Below, one piece after another: positions 24,622 through 33,765 of a stretch of 64,000 bases of DNA; positions within the stretch are counted from its first letter, which is position 1; each line of letters begins with the position of its first letter. A program made the translations under genes and the position numbers. The notes beneath the pieces are model-generated. The model was given only the letters and a program-made list of their open reading frames with translations. It had not been told where the DNA came from and did no database searches. This DNA is from Fimenecus sp045593555 (GTDB taxonomy: Bacteria > Bacillota > Clostridia > Oscillospirales > Acutalibacteraceae): contig JAZNWU010000006.1 of NCBI GenBank assembly GCA_045593555.1, positions 11,716 through 75,715 on the forward strand. The letters are read 5' to 3'.

Positions 24622-25632
24622 CTATTTTTCAAATGATGATTTTTCAGGTAGTTTTTCTTCAAAAATGTCTACGATTTTTTGCTTCTTTTCTTCGAAATCA
24701 TCTGTTTTTGCATTATCATTAATGCAGATAAGTGCGTGAGTCTGCTCTTTCAAATCTTCACAAAGGCGGTTGAAATTTTTTCTCTTTACATGGTAGCAGA
24801 AAGCAAAATCGCCACGTCTTACATTGAATTTGCCGTCTGCCAACTGCCAATATTTCATCACCCATTGATTAACGTCGCCATTTTTACGGAATTTATGGCG
24901 ACATGTTTCATCAAGTATGTCGAATTCTTCTGCCCAAACAGTTTCAAATGTGGATTTAAGGAAATTATTTGAAACATGTTGATTGTAAAAGCCTGGGAAC
25001 CAAAGCCAAGGATGAAGTAAGATGTTTTTGGTTACATTCATATAACCGTTCTTCGGGTTATACCACTTTTTCCAGTCCTTTTTCATTACCTTTTTCTTGT
25101 TGAAATGAGAATTGATAACAACAAGGTCTGCAGCATGGAAAAATCCTGCACTGTCTTTACCGAAATAAATACAATTTATTGCACCTACATCAAGTGGAAG
25201 ACCGTCTTTGAAAAAGTCTTCAGGCTTTACAGGTCTGTTTATAAAGTTGTCATCATTAAAATAAACAAATTGTTCTGCCAAACCTTCAATTCTGTGTAAA
25301 TTCAATTCGATTGTATGTGAGCTGAATGTAGGAAGATATTCTTCAGGAATATAATCTTTATGATTTACAATATGAAGTTTAGGGTTTGTAGTATCAAGCC
25401 AAGGAGGGAGATGTCCCCAGGTTACAAAGTGAATTTTATTAACCCAAGGTGCATATTTCTCAACAGCTCTGAACCAATACTGAAGATTATCCCAATCTCT
25501 GTATCTTACCTCACTATTCGAGCTTGTTACAACGCTTCCATCATATTTTGCCTTTTCTTTACGCCATTCGGGGTCACTTCCGTCAACCCATATCATGACA
25601 AAGTCTATCGGTTTATTTATATCAGGTTTCAT
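24622..25632 (-). CDS. Stealth-family sugar-phosphate transferase, copy 2
   Basis: 336 residues with the Stealth conserved regions: CR1 FVMIWVDGSDPEW (about 11-23), CR2 RYRDWDNLQYWFRAVEKYAP and FVYFNDDNF, CR3 and CR4 towards the C-terminus (HKFRKNGDVNQWVMKYW). Stealth proteins transfer hexose-1-phosphate to build phosphodiester-linked polysaccharides. A closely related paralog of equal length precedes it by 21 bases, so they arose by tandem duplication. AGAGGA site upstream. Confidence 0.9.
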   Translation of the reverse strand: MKPDINKPIDFVMIWVDGSDPEWRKEKAKYDGSVVTSSNSEVRYRDWDNLQYWFRAVEKYAPWVNKIHFVTWGHLPPWLDTTNPKLHIVNHKDYIPEEYLPTFSSHTIELNLHRIEGLAEQFVYFNDDNFINRPVKPEDFFKDGLPLDVGAINCIYFGKDSAGFFHAADLVVINSHFNKKKVMKKDWKKWYNPKNGYMNVTKNILLHPWLWFPGFYNQHVSNNFLKSTFETVWAEEFDILDETCRHKFRKNGDVNQWVMKYWQLADGKFNVRRGDFAFCYHVKRKNFNRLCEDLKEQTHALICINDNAKTDDFEEKKQKIVDIFEEKLPEKSSFEK

Positions 25633-25653
25633 ATGAATCCTCTTTTCGCCTTA

Positions 25654-26664
25654 TTATTTTTCAAACGATGATTTGTCGGGGAAATTTCTTTCAAAAGCAT
25701 CAATAACCGTCTGCTTCTTTTCCTCGAAATTTTCAGTATTAATGGTATCATTGATACAAATCATAGAATGGGTTTTTATCTCTAATTCTTTACAAAGGTT
25801 TTTAAACATTTCATCGTCAATATGATAGCATTGTGCAAAATTTGCATCTCTTACGGAAAATTTACCTTCTGCCATCTGCCAATATTTCATAACCCATTGG
25901 TTAACATCACTCTTTTTACGGAATTTGTGACAGCAGGTTTCGTGTAGAGTATCGTAAGCTTTGTCCCAAACAGTTTCAAATGTGGATTTCAAAAAGCTGT
26001 TTGGTGTATGTTGACAGTACATTCCGGGGAACCAGGGCCAAGGAAAAAGTAATGCAGTACGGATAACATTTTTAAAGCCATTTTTCAGGTTAAACCACTT
26101 TTTCCAGTCACGTTTCATGCATTGGTGCTTATTAAAGTTATCGTTAATAACTTCAATGTCCGAGCCATGAAAATGACCTGCGCTATCGTCTGCAAAATAA
26201 ATGCAGTGAACTGCTGCTGTATCACAAGGTAATCCGTTTTTGAAGAAATCGTCAGGAGAAACAGGCTTGTTTAAAAATGTATCGTCATTAAAATATACAA
26301 ACTGCTCGGCAAGACCTTCAATTCTGTGTAAATTCAACTCAATTGTGTGTGAACTGAAGGTGGGAAGATACTCCTCAGGGATATAATCCTTATGATTTAC
26401 TATATTTAATTTTGGGTTTGTCGTATCAAGCCAGGACGGCAAATGACCCCAGGTCACAAAATGAATTTTGTTAACCCAAGGTGCATATTTCTCAACAGCT
26501 CTAAACCAATACTGAAGATTGTCCCAATCACGGTAGCGCACTTCACTATTGGCTGTTGTTATAACTGTTCCGTCATATTCTGCTTTTTCTTTTCGCCATT
26601 CAGGGTCATTGCCATCAACCCATATCATGACAAAATCTATTGGTTTATTATTTTCAATACTCAT
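25654..26664 (-). CDS. Stealth-family sugar-phosphate transferase, copy 1
   Basis: 336 residues with the same conserved regions as the copy at 24622: FVMIWVDGNDPEW, RYRDWDNLQYWF, KIHFVTWGHLP and FVYFNDDTFLNKP. Differences concentrate in the middle and C-terminal parts (for example IYFADDSAGHFHGSD against IYFGKDSAGFFHAAD), which fits divergent acceptor or donor preference. It has no good ribosome-binding site and starts four bases after the ABC ATPase stop, so it relies on translational coupling. Confidence 0.9.
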   Translation of the reverse strand: MSIENNKPIDFVMIWVDGNDPEWRKEKAEYDGTVITTANSEVRYRDWDNLQYWFRAVEKYAPWVNKIHFVTWGHLPSWLDTTNPKLNIVNHKDYIPEEYLPTFSSHTIELNLHRIEGLAEQFVYFNDDTFLNKPVSPDDFFKNGLPCDTAAVHCIYFADDSAGHFHGSDIEVINDNFNKHQCMKRDWKKWFNLKNGFKNVIRTALLFPWPWFPGMYCQHTPNSFLKSTFETVWDKAYDTLHETCCHKFRKKSDVNQWVMKYWQMAEGKFSVRDANFAQCYHIDDEMFKNLCKELEIKTHSMICINDTINTENFEEKKQTVIDAFERNFPDKSSFEK

Positions 26665-26667
26665 AAC

Positions 26668-27399
26668 TTATTTCATAAATTCATCATATTTTGGAAGAAC
26701 TTCCTCAGTTGTTCCGTACATTTTCATTTCACCATCGTGAATCCAGAGAACATTATCACAAAGGTTTCTGATTGTGTCAGAACTATGAGAAACAATCAGA
26801 ACTGTTCTGTCTTCTTTAGAGATAAGCTCTTTCATTTTTGCATAGCTCTTTTTCTTGAACTTGGCATCGCCAACGCTTAAAACTTCGTCGATAAGCATAA
26901 TATCGGTTTCAAGAATTGCAGTAATTGAGAAAGCAAGCTTTGAATACATACCACTTGAATATGACTTTACGGGACGGTCAATGAAATCGCCTAATTCAGA
27001 AAATTCGATAATTTCATCGATTTTTTCTTCAATAAAATCTCTCTGGAAACCTAAAAGCATACCTGAAAGATAAATGTTCTCACGACCTGAAAGGGCATTC
27101 TGGAAACCAACACCGATTGAAAGAAGTGAAATGGAATTTCCGTGCAAATCGATTTCGCCTTCGTCAGGTGAAAAGATACCTGCAATTGCACGAAGAAGTG
27201 TTGATTTACCACTTCCGTTTTTGCCGACGATACCTAAAATCTGACCTTTTTCTACTTCAAAAGAAAGACCTTTAACAGCTTCAAAATATTTAGTTTTAGA
27301 ATATGTTGAACGAGATACCAATGCTCTGAAGAAGGAAACCTTATTCATCATACGATATCTGATTTTTACATTTTTTACTGAAATTGCAGATTCGCTCAT
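26668..27399 (-). CDS. ABC exporter ATPase for a surface polysaccharide (TagH/Wzt-like)
   Basis: 243 residues. Walker A VGKNGSGKST (about 57-66), signature VKSYSSGMYSKLAF, Walker B DIMLIDEVLSVGD and the H-loop VSHS. The IGVGFQNALSGRENIYLSGMLLG phrase is typical of TagH, Wzt and RfbE ATPases. It has no C-terminal sugar-binding extension. Works with the permease at 27414 to export a teichoic-acid-like or phosphopolysaccharide chain made by the downstream enzymes. AAGGAGG site. Confidence 0.92.
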   Translation of the reverse strand: MSESAISVKNVKIRYRMMNKVSFFRALVSRSTYSKTKYFEAVKGLSFEVEKGQILGIVGKNGSGKSTLLRAIAGIFSPDEGEIDLHGNSISLLSIGVGFQNALSGRENIYLSGMLLGFQRDFIEEKIDEIIEFSELGDFIDRPVKSYSSGMYSKLAFSITAILETDIMLIDEVLSVGDAKFKKKSYAKMKELISKEDRTVLIVSHSSDTIRNLCDNVLWIHDGEMKMYGTTEEVLPKYDEFMK

Positions 27400-27413
27400 G
27401 TTGTTTCCCTCCT

Positions 27414-28205
27414 TTATATTACCTTAACATAAGTGTTTTCGTGTTTGTATATTGTTTTGATTCCTATTGTTGAAATTACAATTGAGATTACTGCCCAGAT
27501 TGCAAGTGAAAGGTAGTGGGGCTCACCGTCGTAAAGCAGAACATTTCGCATATCTGTCATAATAAGTGCTATTGGGTTACAATGTATAAGAATGTTACCT
27601 ATGAGTTCATTTTTCGGCATAATTCTTGTTTCGATTGAGTAGAAGATACCTGAAATGTAAAAGCCTAACTGAAGTGCAACTGTAAGTACATTCATAAGGT
27701 CTTCAACGAAGACGCCAAAGTGAGTGATTATTGTGGTAACTGCAAATGTTATTGCAAATAAAAGAATCCACAACGGAATAACCCAAAGAGCTTTCCATGA
27801 AACCGGCACTCGATAGAAAATCATAAATAAAACTGTAAGTGCACAAGAAACAAACATTTTTATACCAAAAATAGTTTCTTTTTCGAGGATAAATATGAAT
27901 TTTGGAATATAAACCTTTGTAACGATACTTTTTTTATCTTGAACAAGTTTTACACCTGCTTTTACGGTTTTACTGAAAAATGTCCAGGTGTTGAGGCCGA
28001 TAAAAACAAACACAGGGAAATACTGTTCACGGCTACCAAAAACATATACAGCAACAAACGAGTAAACAAGCATATAAAGCAACGGGTCTAAAATCCACCA
28101 CATCCAGCTTAAAAATGACCCGGCAACTTCGGCTTTCATACCGGACTGGGCTGCATATAACGTATAACTCTTAAATCTTTTAATATCATTAATAAATCTT
28201 TTCAT
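27414..28205 (-). CDS. ABC exporter permease for a surface polysaccharide (TagG/Wzm-like)
   Basis: 263 residues with about six hydrophobic segments, starting with a cytosolic amphipathic N-terminus and the GSFLSWMWWILDPLLYMLVYSFV block typical of TagG/ABC-2 polysaccharide permeases. An FIGLNTWTFFSKTVKAGV segment and a GIFYSIETRI loop also fit. It is the first gene of the minus-strand glycan operon, with its own promoter; the ATPase follows after 14 bases. Confidence 0.9.
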   Translation of the reverse strand: MKRFINDIKRFKSYTLYAAQSGMKAEVAGSFLSWMWWILDPLLYMLVYSFVAVYVFGSREQYFPVFVFIGLNTWTFFSKTVKAGVKLVQDKKSIVTKVYIPKFIFILEKETIFGIKMFVSCALTVLFMIFYRVPVSWKALWVIPLWILLFAITFAVTTIITHFGVFVEDLMNVLTVALQLGFYISGIFYSIETRIMPKNELIGNILIHCNPIALIMTDMRNVLLYDGEPHYLSLAIWAVISIVISTIGIKTIYKHENTYVKVI

Positions 28206-28245
28206 AAAAATCTCACTTTCGTCGATTTTAATTATATACGATTTA

Positions 28246-28274
28246 ATTATATCATTCTTTTATATGTTTTTCAA
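28246..28274 (-). promoter_or_regulatory. Promoter of the surface glycan operon
   Basis: Minus strand: -35 TTGAAA (28269-28274), 17-bp spacer, -10 TATAAT (28246-28251). Confidence 0.75.
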
Positions 28275-28291
28275 GTGTTGGCATCAAGGAT

Positions 28292-28320
28292 TTGAATGTA
28301 TAATCTTAATAATGTAAATT
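28292..28320 (+). promoter_or_regulatory. Promoter of the GT2 gene
   Basis: -35 TTGAAT (28292-28297), 17-bp spacer, -10 TAAATT (28315-28320), divergent from the glycan operon promoter. Confidence 0.5.
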
Positions 28321-28383
28321 GGGTTTTGTTTGACAATAAAAGGGTTATGGATTATAATCCTTTTTAAAGTGAGGTGTGTTGTA

Positions 28384-29430
28384 ATGACACCATTTATCAG
28401 CATTATTATGCCGGTTTACAATGTGGAAAAATATATAGTTAAAAGCATAGAGTCAGTATTGGCACAAACCTTTACCGATTTTGAATTGCTATTGGTTGAC
28501 GATTGCTCACCTGATAATAGTGGAAAAATCTGTGATGAATTTGCAAAAGCAGATGACAGAGTCAAGGTCTTTCATCTTGATAAAAATGGTGGAGTTGCGA
28601 ATGCACGAAATACCGTTATGCAATATGCTTGTGGGGAGTATCTCTGTTTTCTTGACAGCGACGACTATTTCGACAGTAATATGCTTCAGGTGTTAGCTGA
28701 TTCTGTAAAGAAAAATCCTGCACAAGTGGTGATTTTTGGCCTTGTTGAGGAATATTACGATAAAGGCGTATTGAAAAGAACAAAAACAGTTGCTTGTGAC
28801 AATAAAATTATTAAAAATCAGGAAGAGTTGAGAGAGGAAATCCTTGAGCTTGAAGCTTGTGATTTATATGGTTATCCATGTAATAAAATGTATAATCTGA
28901 ATTATCTCAGGAAAAGTCAGGCGATTTTCCCACAAATGAGATTTAACGAGGATATTATTTTCAACATTGATTTCTTTATGAATGCAGAGTCTTGTAATCT
29001 TTTGAGTTTTGCACCATATCACTATGTTAAGCGAACAGGTAGTACAACAGGAAGTTTTATTCCAACATATTACGAGGATATTATGGTGAAAATCGATAAG
29101 TTGTATTCTCAACTTGAATATTGGAAAATGCTCAGCGAAAAAAATCTTGAGTTTTTAGCATTAAGATATACGAGATACCTTTTTTCTGCCCTTGAAAGAA
29201 ATTGCGACAAGCGTTCAGAAATGTCACATAAACAACGAAAAGTATTTTTTAAAGAAGTTGTTAAAAGTGAAAGATATTTAAAACTTTCAAAGCACTTGAA
29301 AGGTAACGGTTTTATTGGAATTATGGCAAGAGCTTTAAAAACAAAAAACAGTTTTCTGTGTCTTGCCATTGGAAGAATGATATTTATTGTGAAGAGATTT
29401 CTTCCAAAATTATTTAATGAGTTAAGTTGA
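28384..29430 (+). CDS. Family 2 glycosyltransferase
   Basis: 348 residues from the ATG at 28384 behind GAGGTG; the frame is open 18 codons further but without a ribosome-binding site. GT-A motifs are ISIIMPVYNVEKYI, LLVDDCSPDNSGK and LCFLDSDDYF (the metal-binding DxD). A basic C-terminus (MIFIVKRFLPKLFNEL) may attach it to the membrane. It is divergent from the glycan export operon and likely adds a sugar to the same polymer. Donor and acceptor unknown. Confidence 0.88.
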   Translation: MTPFISIIMPVYNVEKYIVKSIESVLAQTFTDFELLLVDDCSPDNSGKICDEFAKADDRVKVFHLDKNGGVANARNTVMQYACGEYLCFLDSDDYFDSNMLQVLADSVKKNPAQVVIFGLVEEYYDKGVLKRTKTVACDNKIIKNQEELREEILELEACDLYGYPCNKMYNLNYLRKSQAIFPQMRFNEDIIFNIDFFMNAESCNLLSFAPYHYVKRTGSTTGSFIPTYYEDIMVKIDKLYSQLEYWKMLSEKNLEFLALRYTRYLFSALERNCDKRSEMSHKQRKVFFKEVVKSERYLKLSKHLKGNGFIGIMARALKTKNSFLCLAIGRMIFIVKRFLPKLFNELS

Positions 29431-29435
29431 AAAAT

Positions 29436-29470
29436 GCTCCTGACTTCATAGAGAAGCAGGAGCGTTTTTT
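29436..29470 (+). terminator. Bidirectional terminator
   Basis: GCTCCTG (29436-29442) pairs with CAGGAGC (29457-29463), with an inner TTC/GAA, followed by GTTTTTT. It lies between convergent genes. Confidence 0.85.
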
Positions 29471-29471
29471 A

Positions 29472-30581
29472 TCAATAATATTTTTTTGTAATTTCTTTCA
29501 TTTGTTCCATTTTCTTTTCCATCTCAGAAACCAACTTAAACTGTGTGCGACAACGGTCAAGATTGTGCTCAGGATAATTAATGTGGAAATAAATATCACC
29601 ATTGAGATAGTCGGTAAGGAAACGGATGCCACACTCGTAAGTCATTATTTTTGCACCGAATGGTAAAAGCTCTTTTTCAAGGTCGGTAAGAGCATCTTTT
29701 GCACTGCTCAAATATCCTTTGACGAAGGCTTCATAAAGAGGAATATTAAGTGTTACTTTTGAAAGGTCTTTTTCATCTTCTGTGGCTGTGTTTGCACCGA
29801 AACGAATGCTGTCACCAAAGTCATAAAGGGAAAGTCCCGGCATAACTGTATCAAGGTCAATAATACAGATGCCTTTGTTTGTGACTTTATCAAAAAGAAT
29901 ATTGTTGAGTTTGGTATCGTTGTGAGTAACTCTTAAAGGAAGTTTGCCCTGGTCAATCAGGTCAACAAGAACATGAGCATCGGCTTCATAAGACAATGCA
30001 AAATCAATTTCTTCCTTTACACTTTCAAGTCTGCCTGCACGATTTTCTGAAATAGCCTTTTTAAGGTTTTCAAAACGGGAAGCAGTGTTGTGGAATTTTT
30101 CAATAGTTTCAAAAAGAGTTGAGCCGTCAAAGTCTGCAAGGATATTCTGAAAATCACCAAAAGCAACACCTGCGTTACAGAAAACCTGTTCATCATCAAC
30201 AGCATTATATGTGTAAACATTGTCTATGTAATTATATGCTCTCCAACAATTATTGTTGTCGTCAATGAAAAAATAATTGCCATCTTTACACGGGAGGAAA
30301 GTGAGAGTGCCACGGTCAGCCCACGGAATGTTCATTTCTTCATTCTTTTTACGGATGTGAGTTGTAACTGCGACAATATTACTCATAAGTTCTTCAGGGT
30401 TTTTGAAAGCTTCAGTGTTGACTTTCTGGAGAACATATTTCGCAATTTTCCCTTCTTCCTCAAAGAATAAAGTAAAAGTGCTGTTAACATGACCATTATT
30501 TATTTTTTTATACCCAGTGAATTTTCCGTTAAGGGAAAACATATTACAGATTTTTTCAATATTAAAGGGCTTGTTCGCCAT
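29472..30581 (-). CDS. N-acetylhexosamine 1-kinase-like (APH fold) kinase
   Basis: 369 residues from the ATG at 30581 behind GAGGTG; the frame extends upstream without support. The aminoglycoside-phosphotransferase fold is clear: catalytic loop VTHNDTKLNNILF (about 245) and metal-binding IIDLDTVMPG (about 268), with phrases matching Bifidobacterium NahK, which makes GlcNAc/GalNAc-1-phosphate. That fits salvage of amino sugars from mucin or milk glycans and supply of sugar phosphates. Not secreted. Single gene with its own promoter. Confidence 0.82.
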   Translation of the reverse strand: MANKPFNIEKICNMFSLNGKFTGYKKINNGHVNSTFTLFFEEEGKIAKYVLQKVNTEAFKNPEELMSNIVAVTTHIRKKNEEMNIPWADRGTLTFLPCKDGNYFFIDDNNNCWRAYNYIDNVYTYNAVDDEQVFCNAGVAFGDFQNILADFDGSTLFETIEKFHNTASRFENLKKAISENRAGRLESVKEEIDFALSYEADAHVLVDLIDQGKLPLRVTHNDTKLNNILFDKVTNKGICIIDLDTVMPGLSLYDFGDSIRFGANTATEDEKDLSKVTLNIPLYEAFVKGYLSSAKDALTDLEKELLPFGAKIMTYECGIRFLTDYLNGDIYFHINYPEHNLDRCRTQFKLVSEMEKKMEQMKEITKKYY

Positions 30582-30624
30582 CTCATACACCTCATAAAAC
30601 TTTTTCGCATAAGAGTACCAAATT

Positions 30625-30653
30625 ATTATAAAGCACAACGGGTTTTTAGTCAA
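30625..30653 (-). promoter_or_regulatory. Promoter of the NahK-like gene
   Basis: Minus strand: -35 TTGACT (30648-30653), 17-bp spacer, -10 TATAAT (30625-30630). Confidence 0.75.
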
Positions 30654-30701
30654 TGCTTATTTTGCATAATCAATTTAAGCTGAAATTGTGTAAAAATACT
30701 C

Positions 30702-30730
30702 TTTACATAATACAGATTTTAATGTAAAAT
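30702..30730 (+). promoter_or_regulatory. Promoter of the pyrH-polC operon
   Basis: -35 TTTACA (30702-30707), 17-bp spacer, -10 TAAAAT (30725-30730). A short hairpin (TGGTAATC at 30740 with GATTACCA) precedes the GGAGG site. Confidence 0.65.
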
Positions 30731-30781
30731 AAACTAAATATGGTAATCGGTGAAATGGGATTACCACGGAGGTGTTTTACA

Positions 30782-31495
30782 ATGGAACCAAAATATAAAA
30801 GAGTACTCTTAAAAGTCAGTGGCGAAGTTCTTGCCGGTGATAAAAAACATGGATTTGATTTTGATACAGTAAATAGTGTTTGTGCTGCTATTAAAGAAAT
30901 GGCAGATTTAGGAACAGAGGTTGCTATCGTTGTCGGTGGCGGTAATTTCTGGAGAGGTCGCAGTAGTGGTGATATGGACAGAACAAGAGCAGACCATATC
31001 GGTATGCTTGCAACTGTTATGAATTCTTTAGCACTTGCTGATTCTCTTGAACAGTTAGGTGTTATTGTCAGAGTTCAGACAGCAATTGAAATGAACAAGA
31101 TTGCTGAACCATATATCAGCCATCGTGCAAAGCGTCACCTTGAAAAGGGCAGAGTTGTAATTTTCGGTTGTGGAACAGGTAACCCATTCTTCTCAACTGA
31201 TACTGCAGCAGCTCTTCGTGCAGCAGAAATTGATGCTGACATTATTTTCAAGGCAACTAACGTAGATGGTGTATATGATAAGGACCCAAATCGTTTTGAT
31301 GATGCAATCAAATATGATGTGATTACACATCAGGATATTTTAAGCAAAGGTCTTGCTGTTATGGACAGCACAGCTGCTTCACTTTGCAGAGATAATAAAA
31401 TTCCACTTCTTGTTTTCAACCTTCAGCAGCCTGAAAATATGGTTAGAGCTGTTAAGGGTGAAACAGTAGGTACACTTGTAGTTGACGAGAAATAA
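30782..31495 (+). CDS. pyrH: UMP kinase
   Basis: 237 residues from the ATG at 30782 behind GGAGGTG; an upstream in-frame ATG lies in the leader hairpin. Amino-acid-kinase fold: LLKVSGEVLAG, VVGGGNFWRG, MLATVMNSLALADSLE and FKATNVDGVYDKDP. It phosphorylates UMP to UDP and is a hexamer regulated by UTP and GTP in other bacteria. First gene of a long housekeeping operon. Here rpsB and tsf, often upstream, are absent and replaced by the divergent NahK-like gene. Confidence 0.97.
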   Translation: MEPKYKRVLLKVSGEVLAGDKKHGFDFDTVNSVCAAIKEMADLGTEVAIVVGGGNFWRGRSSGDMDRTRADHIGMLATVMNSLALADSLEQLGVIVRVQTAIEMNKIAEPYISHRAKRHLEKGRVVIFGCGTGNPFFSTDTAAALRAAEIDADIIFKATNVDGVYDKDPNRFDDAIKYDVITHQDILSKGLAVMDSTAASLCRDNKIPLLVFNLQQPENMVRAVKGETVGTLVVDEK

Positions 31496-31522
31496 TATCA
31501 TTTTACACAAAGGAGATTAATT

Positions 31523-32077
31523 ATGAATACAGTTTTTGACGCAATGAAAGAAAAAATGAACAAGACAGTAGCGGTTCTTGAAAAAGAATTTGCATCTATG
31601 AGAGCAGGTCGTGCAACTCCTGCTGTTCTTGATAAAATTCAGGTTGACTATTACGGAGTTCCTACTCCAATTCAGCAGATGGCTGCTGTATCAGTAAGTG
31701 AAGGTAGAATTCTTGTTATTCAGCCTTGGGATGTAAGTACAATCAATCCTATTTCAAAGGCTATTCAGGCTTCTGATATCGGAATTAATCCAATGAATGA
31801 CGGTAAGGTTATCCGTCTTACATTCCCACCACTTACAGAGGAACGCAGAAAGATGCTCTGTAAGGATGTAAGCAAGACTGCAGAGGAATCAAAGGTTGCT
31901 ATCCGTTCAATTCGTCGTGATGCTATTGATAAAATCAAGGCAATGAAGAAGAACAGCGAAATCACAGAGGATGACCAGAAGGATGCTGAAACAAAGATTC
32001 AGAAGTTCACTGATGAGTTCATCAAGGAAATTGATGCAATCGCTGATAAAAAAGAAAAAGAAATTATGGAGATATAA
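31523..32077 (+). CDS. frr: Ribosome recycling factor
   Basis: 184 residues, the standard length. Key segments are MRAGRATPAVLDKIQVDYYG, INPMNDGKVIRLTFPPLTEERR and the C-terminal helical DDQKDAETKIQKFTDEFIKEID. With EF-G it splits post-termination ribosomes. AAAGGAG site; 27 bases after pyrH. A GC hairpin (32087-32104) follows the stop, with no T run. Confidence 0.98.
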   Translation: MNTVFDAMKEKMNKTVAVLEKEFASMRAGRATPAVLDKIQVDYYGVPTPIQQMAAVSVSEGRILVIQPWDVSTINPISKAIQASDIGINPMNDGKVIRLTFPPLTEERRKMLCKDVSKTAEESKVAIRSIRRDAIDKIKAMKKNSEITEDDQKDAETKIQKFTDEFIKEIDAIADKKEKEIMEI

Positions 32078-32125
32078 ACAAATTGTGGGCGGTTAAATCC
32101 GCCCTGATTTGCTTATTTTAAGAAT

Positions 32126-32860
32126 ATGACAAAGAAAAATATTCCCGAATTTTCTGTTGTGCCACAGCATATCGGCATTATTATGGACGGTAACGGAAGA
32201 TGGGCAAAACAGAGAAATTTACCAAGATATAAAGGCCATATTGAGGGTGCAAAGACATTCCGTAAAATCGGTGAATTTGCAGCTGATGTTGGCATTAAAT
32301 GTATGACCTTTTACGCTTTTTCTACTGAAAACTGGAAGCGTCCTCAGGAAGAGGTTGACGCTATAATGCAATTATTCAGGGAATACCTTAATGAGGCAGA
32401 AGAACGTAAAGAGGAAAACAAAGAAAAAGGAATCAGTCTTCGTTTTATCGGTGACCGCAGAGGAATCCCTGAGGATATTCAAGCACTCATGGAGCATATT
32501 GAAAATGAAAGTAAATATGAAACAAAGATTGTCTTGAATCTTGCTATCAATTATGGTGGCCGTCACGAGATTACTCAGGGTGTACAGGAACTTGCAAAAA
32601 AAGTAAAGAATGGTGAAATTTCACCTGAAGATATCACTGAAGAAATGATTTCAGAAAGTCTTTATACAAAGAATCTTCCTGACCCGGATTTGATTATCAG
32701 ACCAAGTGGTGAATACAGATTGTCAAATTTCTTAACCTGGCAGTCGGCATATTCTGAATTTTGGTTTTCAAACGTGCTTTGGCCTGATTTCACAGAAGAA
32801 GACCTTTGTGAAGCTTTGAGGGATTTTGAAAAACGCAACAGACGTTTCGGTGGAGTTTGA
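32126..32860 (+). CDS. uppS: Undecaprenyl diphosphate synthase
   Basis: 244 residues. The signature HIGIIMDGNGRWAKQR holds the catalytic Asp; further motifs are TFYAFSTENWKRP, NLAINYGGRHEI and RPSGEYRLSNFLTWQSAYSEFWF. It makes the C55 lipid carrier for wall and surface-glycan synthesis, a link to the glycan genes upstream. The ribosome-binding site is weak. Confidence 0.97.
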   Translation: MTKKNIPEFSVVPQHIGIIMDGNGRWAKQRNLPRYKGHIEGAKTFRKIGEFAADVGIKCMTFYAFSTENWKRPQEEVDAIMQLFREYLNEAEERKEENKEKGISLRFIGDRRGIPEDIQALMEHIENESKYETKIVLNLAINYGGRHEITQGVQELAKKVKNGEISPEDITEEMISESLYTKNLPDPDLIIRPSGEYRLSNFLTWQSAYSEFWFSNVLWPDFTEEDLCEALRDFEKRNRRFGGV

Positions 32861-32894
32861 GGATAATAAAAATTGATTTGAAAGAGGACTTTTT

Positions 32895-33764
32895 ATGGCA
32901 AAAAGAATAGCTTTTGGTCTTTTATGGACTGCGATAGGAATTTCTATGCTGTTTTTAATGCACACATGGATTTTTTTAATCTTCGCAATGTTTTTGTGCT
33001 TTACAGCAACCTTTGAACTTAACCGTTCCTGTGGAATAAAAAATAAACCTGTAATGGTTTTGAGCCTTGTTGTTTCAGCATTGTTTCCTGTTTACTATGA
33101 ATATGGCCATTATTTAAGAGAAATTGATGGGTTAAACTTAAAAACAGAGTATTTGATTACGGTATATGTACTTCTGCTTTGTTTCCTTATGCTTCATAAT
33201 CACAAGGAAACTAAATTTTCACACATTGCATTTGTTGTGGTGTCTTCATTGTTTGTACCGTTTTCATTTACAAGACTTATGTATTTCAGGGATATTGCAG
33301 AGTATTATCCTGAAAAAGGATACACAAATGCTCACGGAATTTTCTTGATTCTCTTTATCCTTTTCTCGGCTTGTTTTACAGATACATTTGCATATTTTAC
33401 AGGAAGCTTCCTTGGTAAACACAAGCTTTGTCCTGAAATCAGTCCTAAAAAAACTGTTGAAGGTGCAATTGGTGGTGTGCTTGGTTGTATTCTTGCAAAT
33501 GTGATTCTATATGCAGTTTACGAGAACTTTATTTTTGAAAATCCTGTTCATAATTACTTACCGATAGTTGTAGCATCTGTGATAACTTCAGTTGTTGGTA
33601 TGTGTGGTGACCTTACAGCTTCACTTATCAAGCGTAATTATGGAATTAAGGATTTCGGAAATCTTATTCCGGGCCACGGTGGAATTATGGACCGTTTTGA
33701 CAGTATTATGTTTGTTTCTGCTGCATTCTATGCAGTCTTCAACATTTTTGAGGTGTCAATATAA
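32895..33764 (+). CDS. cdsA: Phosphatidate cytidylyltransferase
   Basis: 289 residues with about eight hydrophobic segments. The C-terminal signature SLIKRNYGIKDFGNLIPGHG with GIMDRFDS is the CDP-diglyceride synthetase pattern. It makes CDP-diacylglycerol from phosphatidate and CTP for all phospholipids. GAGGAC-type site upstream; its stop is two bases before dxr. Confidence 0.97.
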   Translation: MAKRIAFGLLWTAIGISMLFLMHTWIFLIFAMFLCFTATFELNRSCGIKNKPVMVLSLVVSALFPVYYEYGHYLREIDGLNLKTEYLITVYVLLLCFLMLHNHKETKFSHIAFVVVSSLFVPFSFTRLMYFRDIAEYYPEKGYTNAHGIFLILFILFSACFTDTFAYFTGSFLGKHKLCPEISPKKTVEGAIGGVLGCILANVILYAVYENFIFENPVHNYLPIVVASVITSVVGMCGDLTASLIKRNYGIKDFGNLIPGHGGIMDRFDSIMFVSAAFYAVFNIFEVSI

Positions 33765-33765
33765 A

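Noticed and set aside
32087..32104. GGGCGG/CCGCCC hairpin as terminator after frr
   Set aside because: No T run follows and uppS starts 21 bases later in the conserved operon; at most a processing or pausing site.
33592..33765. N-terminal extension of dxr inside cdsA
   Set aside because: The frame is open for 58 codons but lies wholly within cdsA, and the ATG at 33766 directly precedes the conserved NADPH motif.
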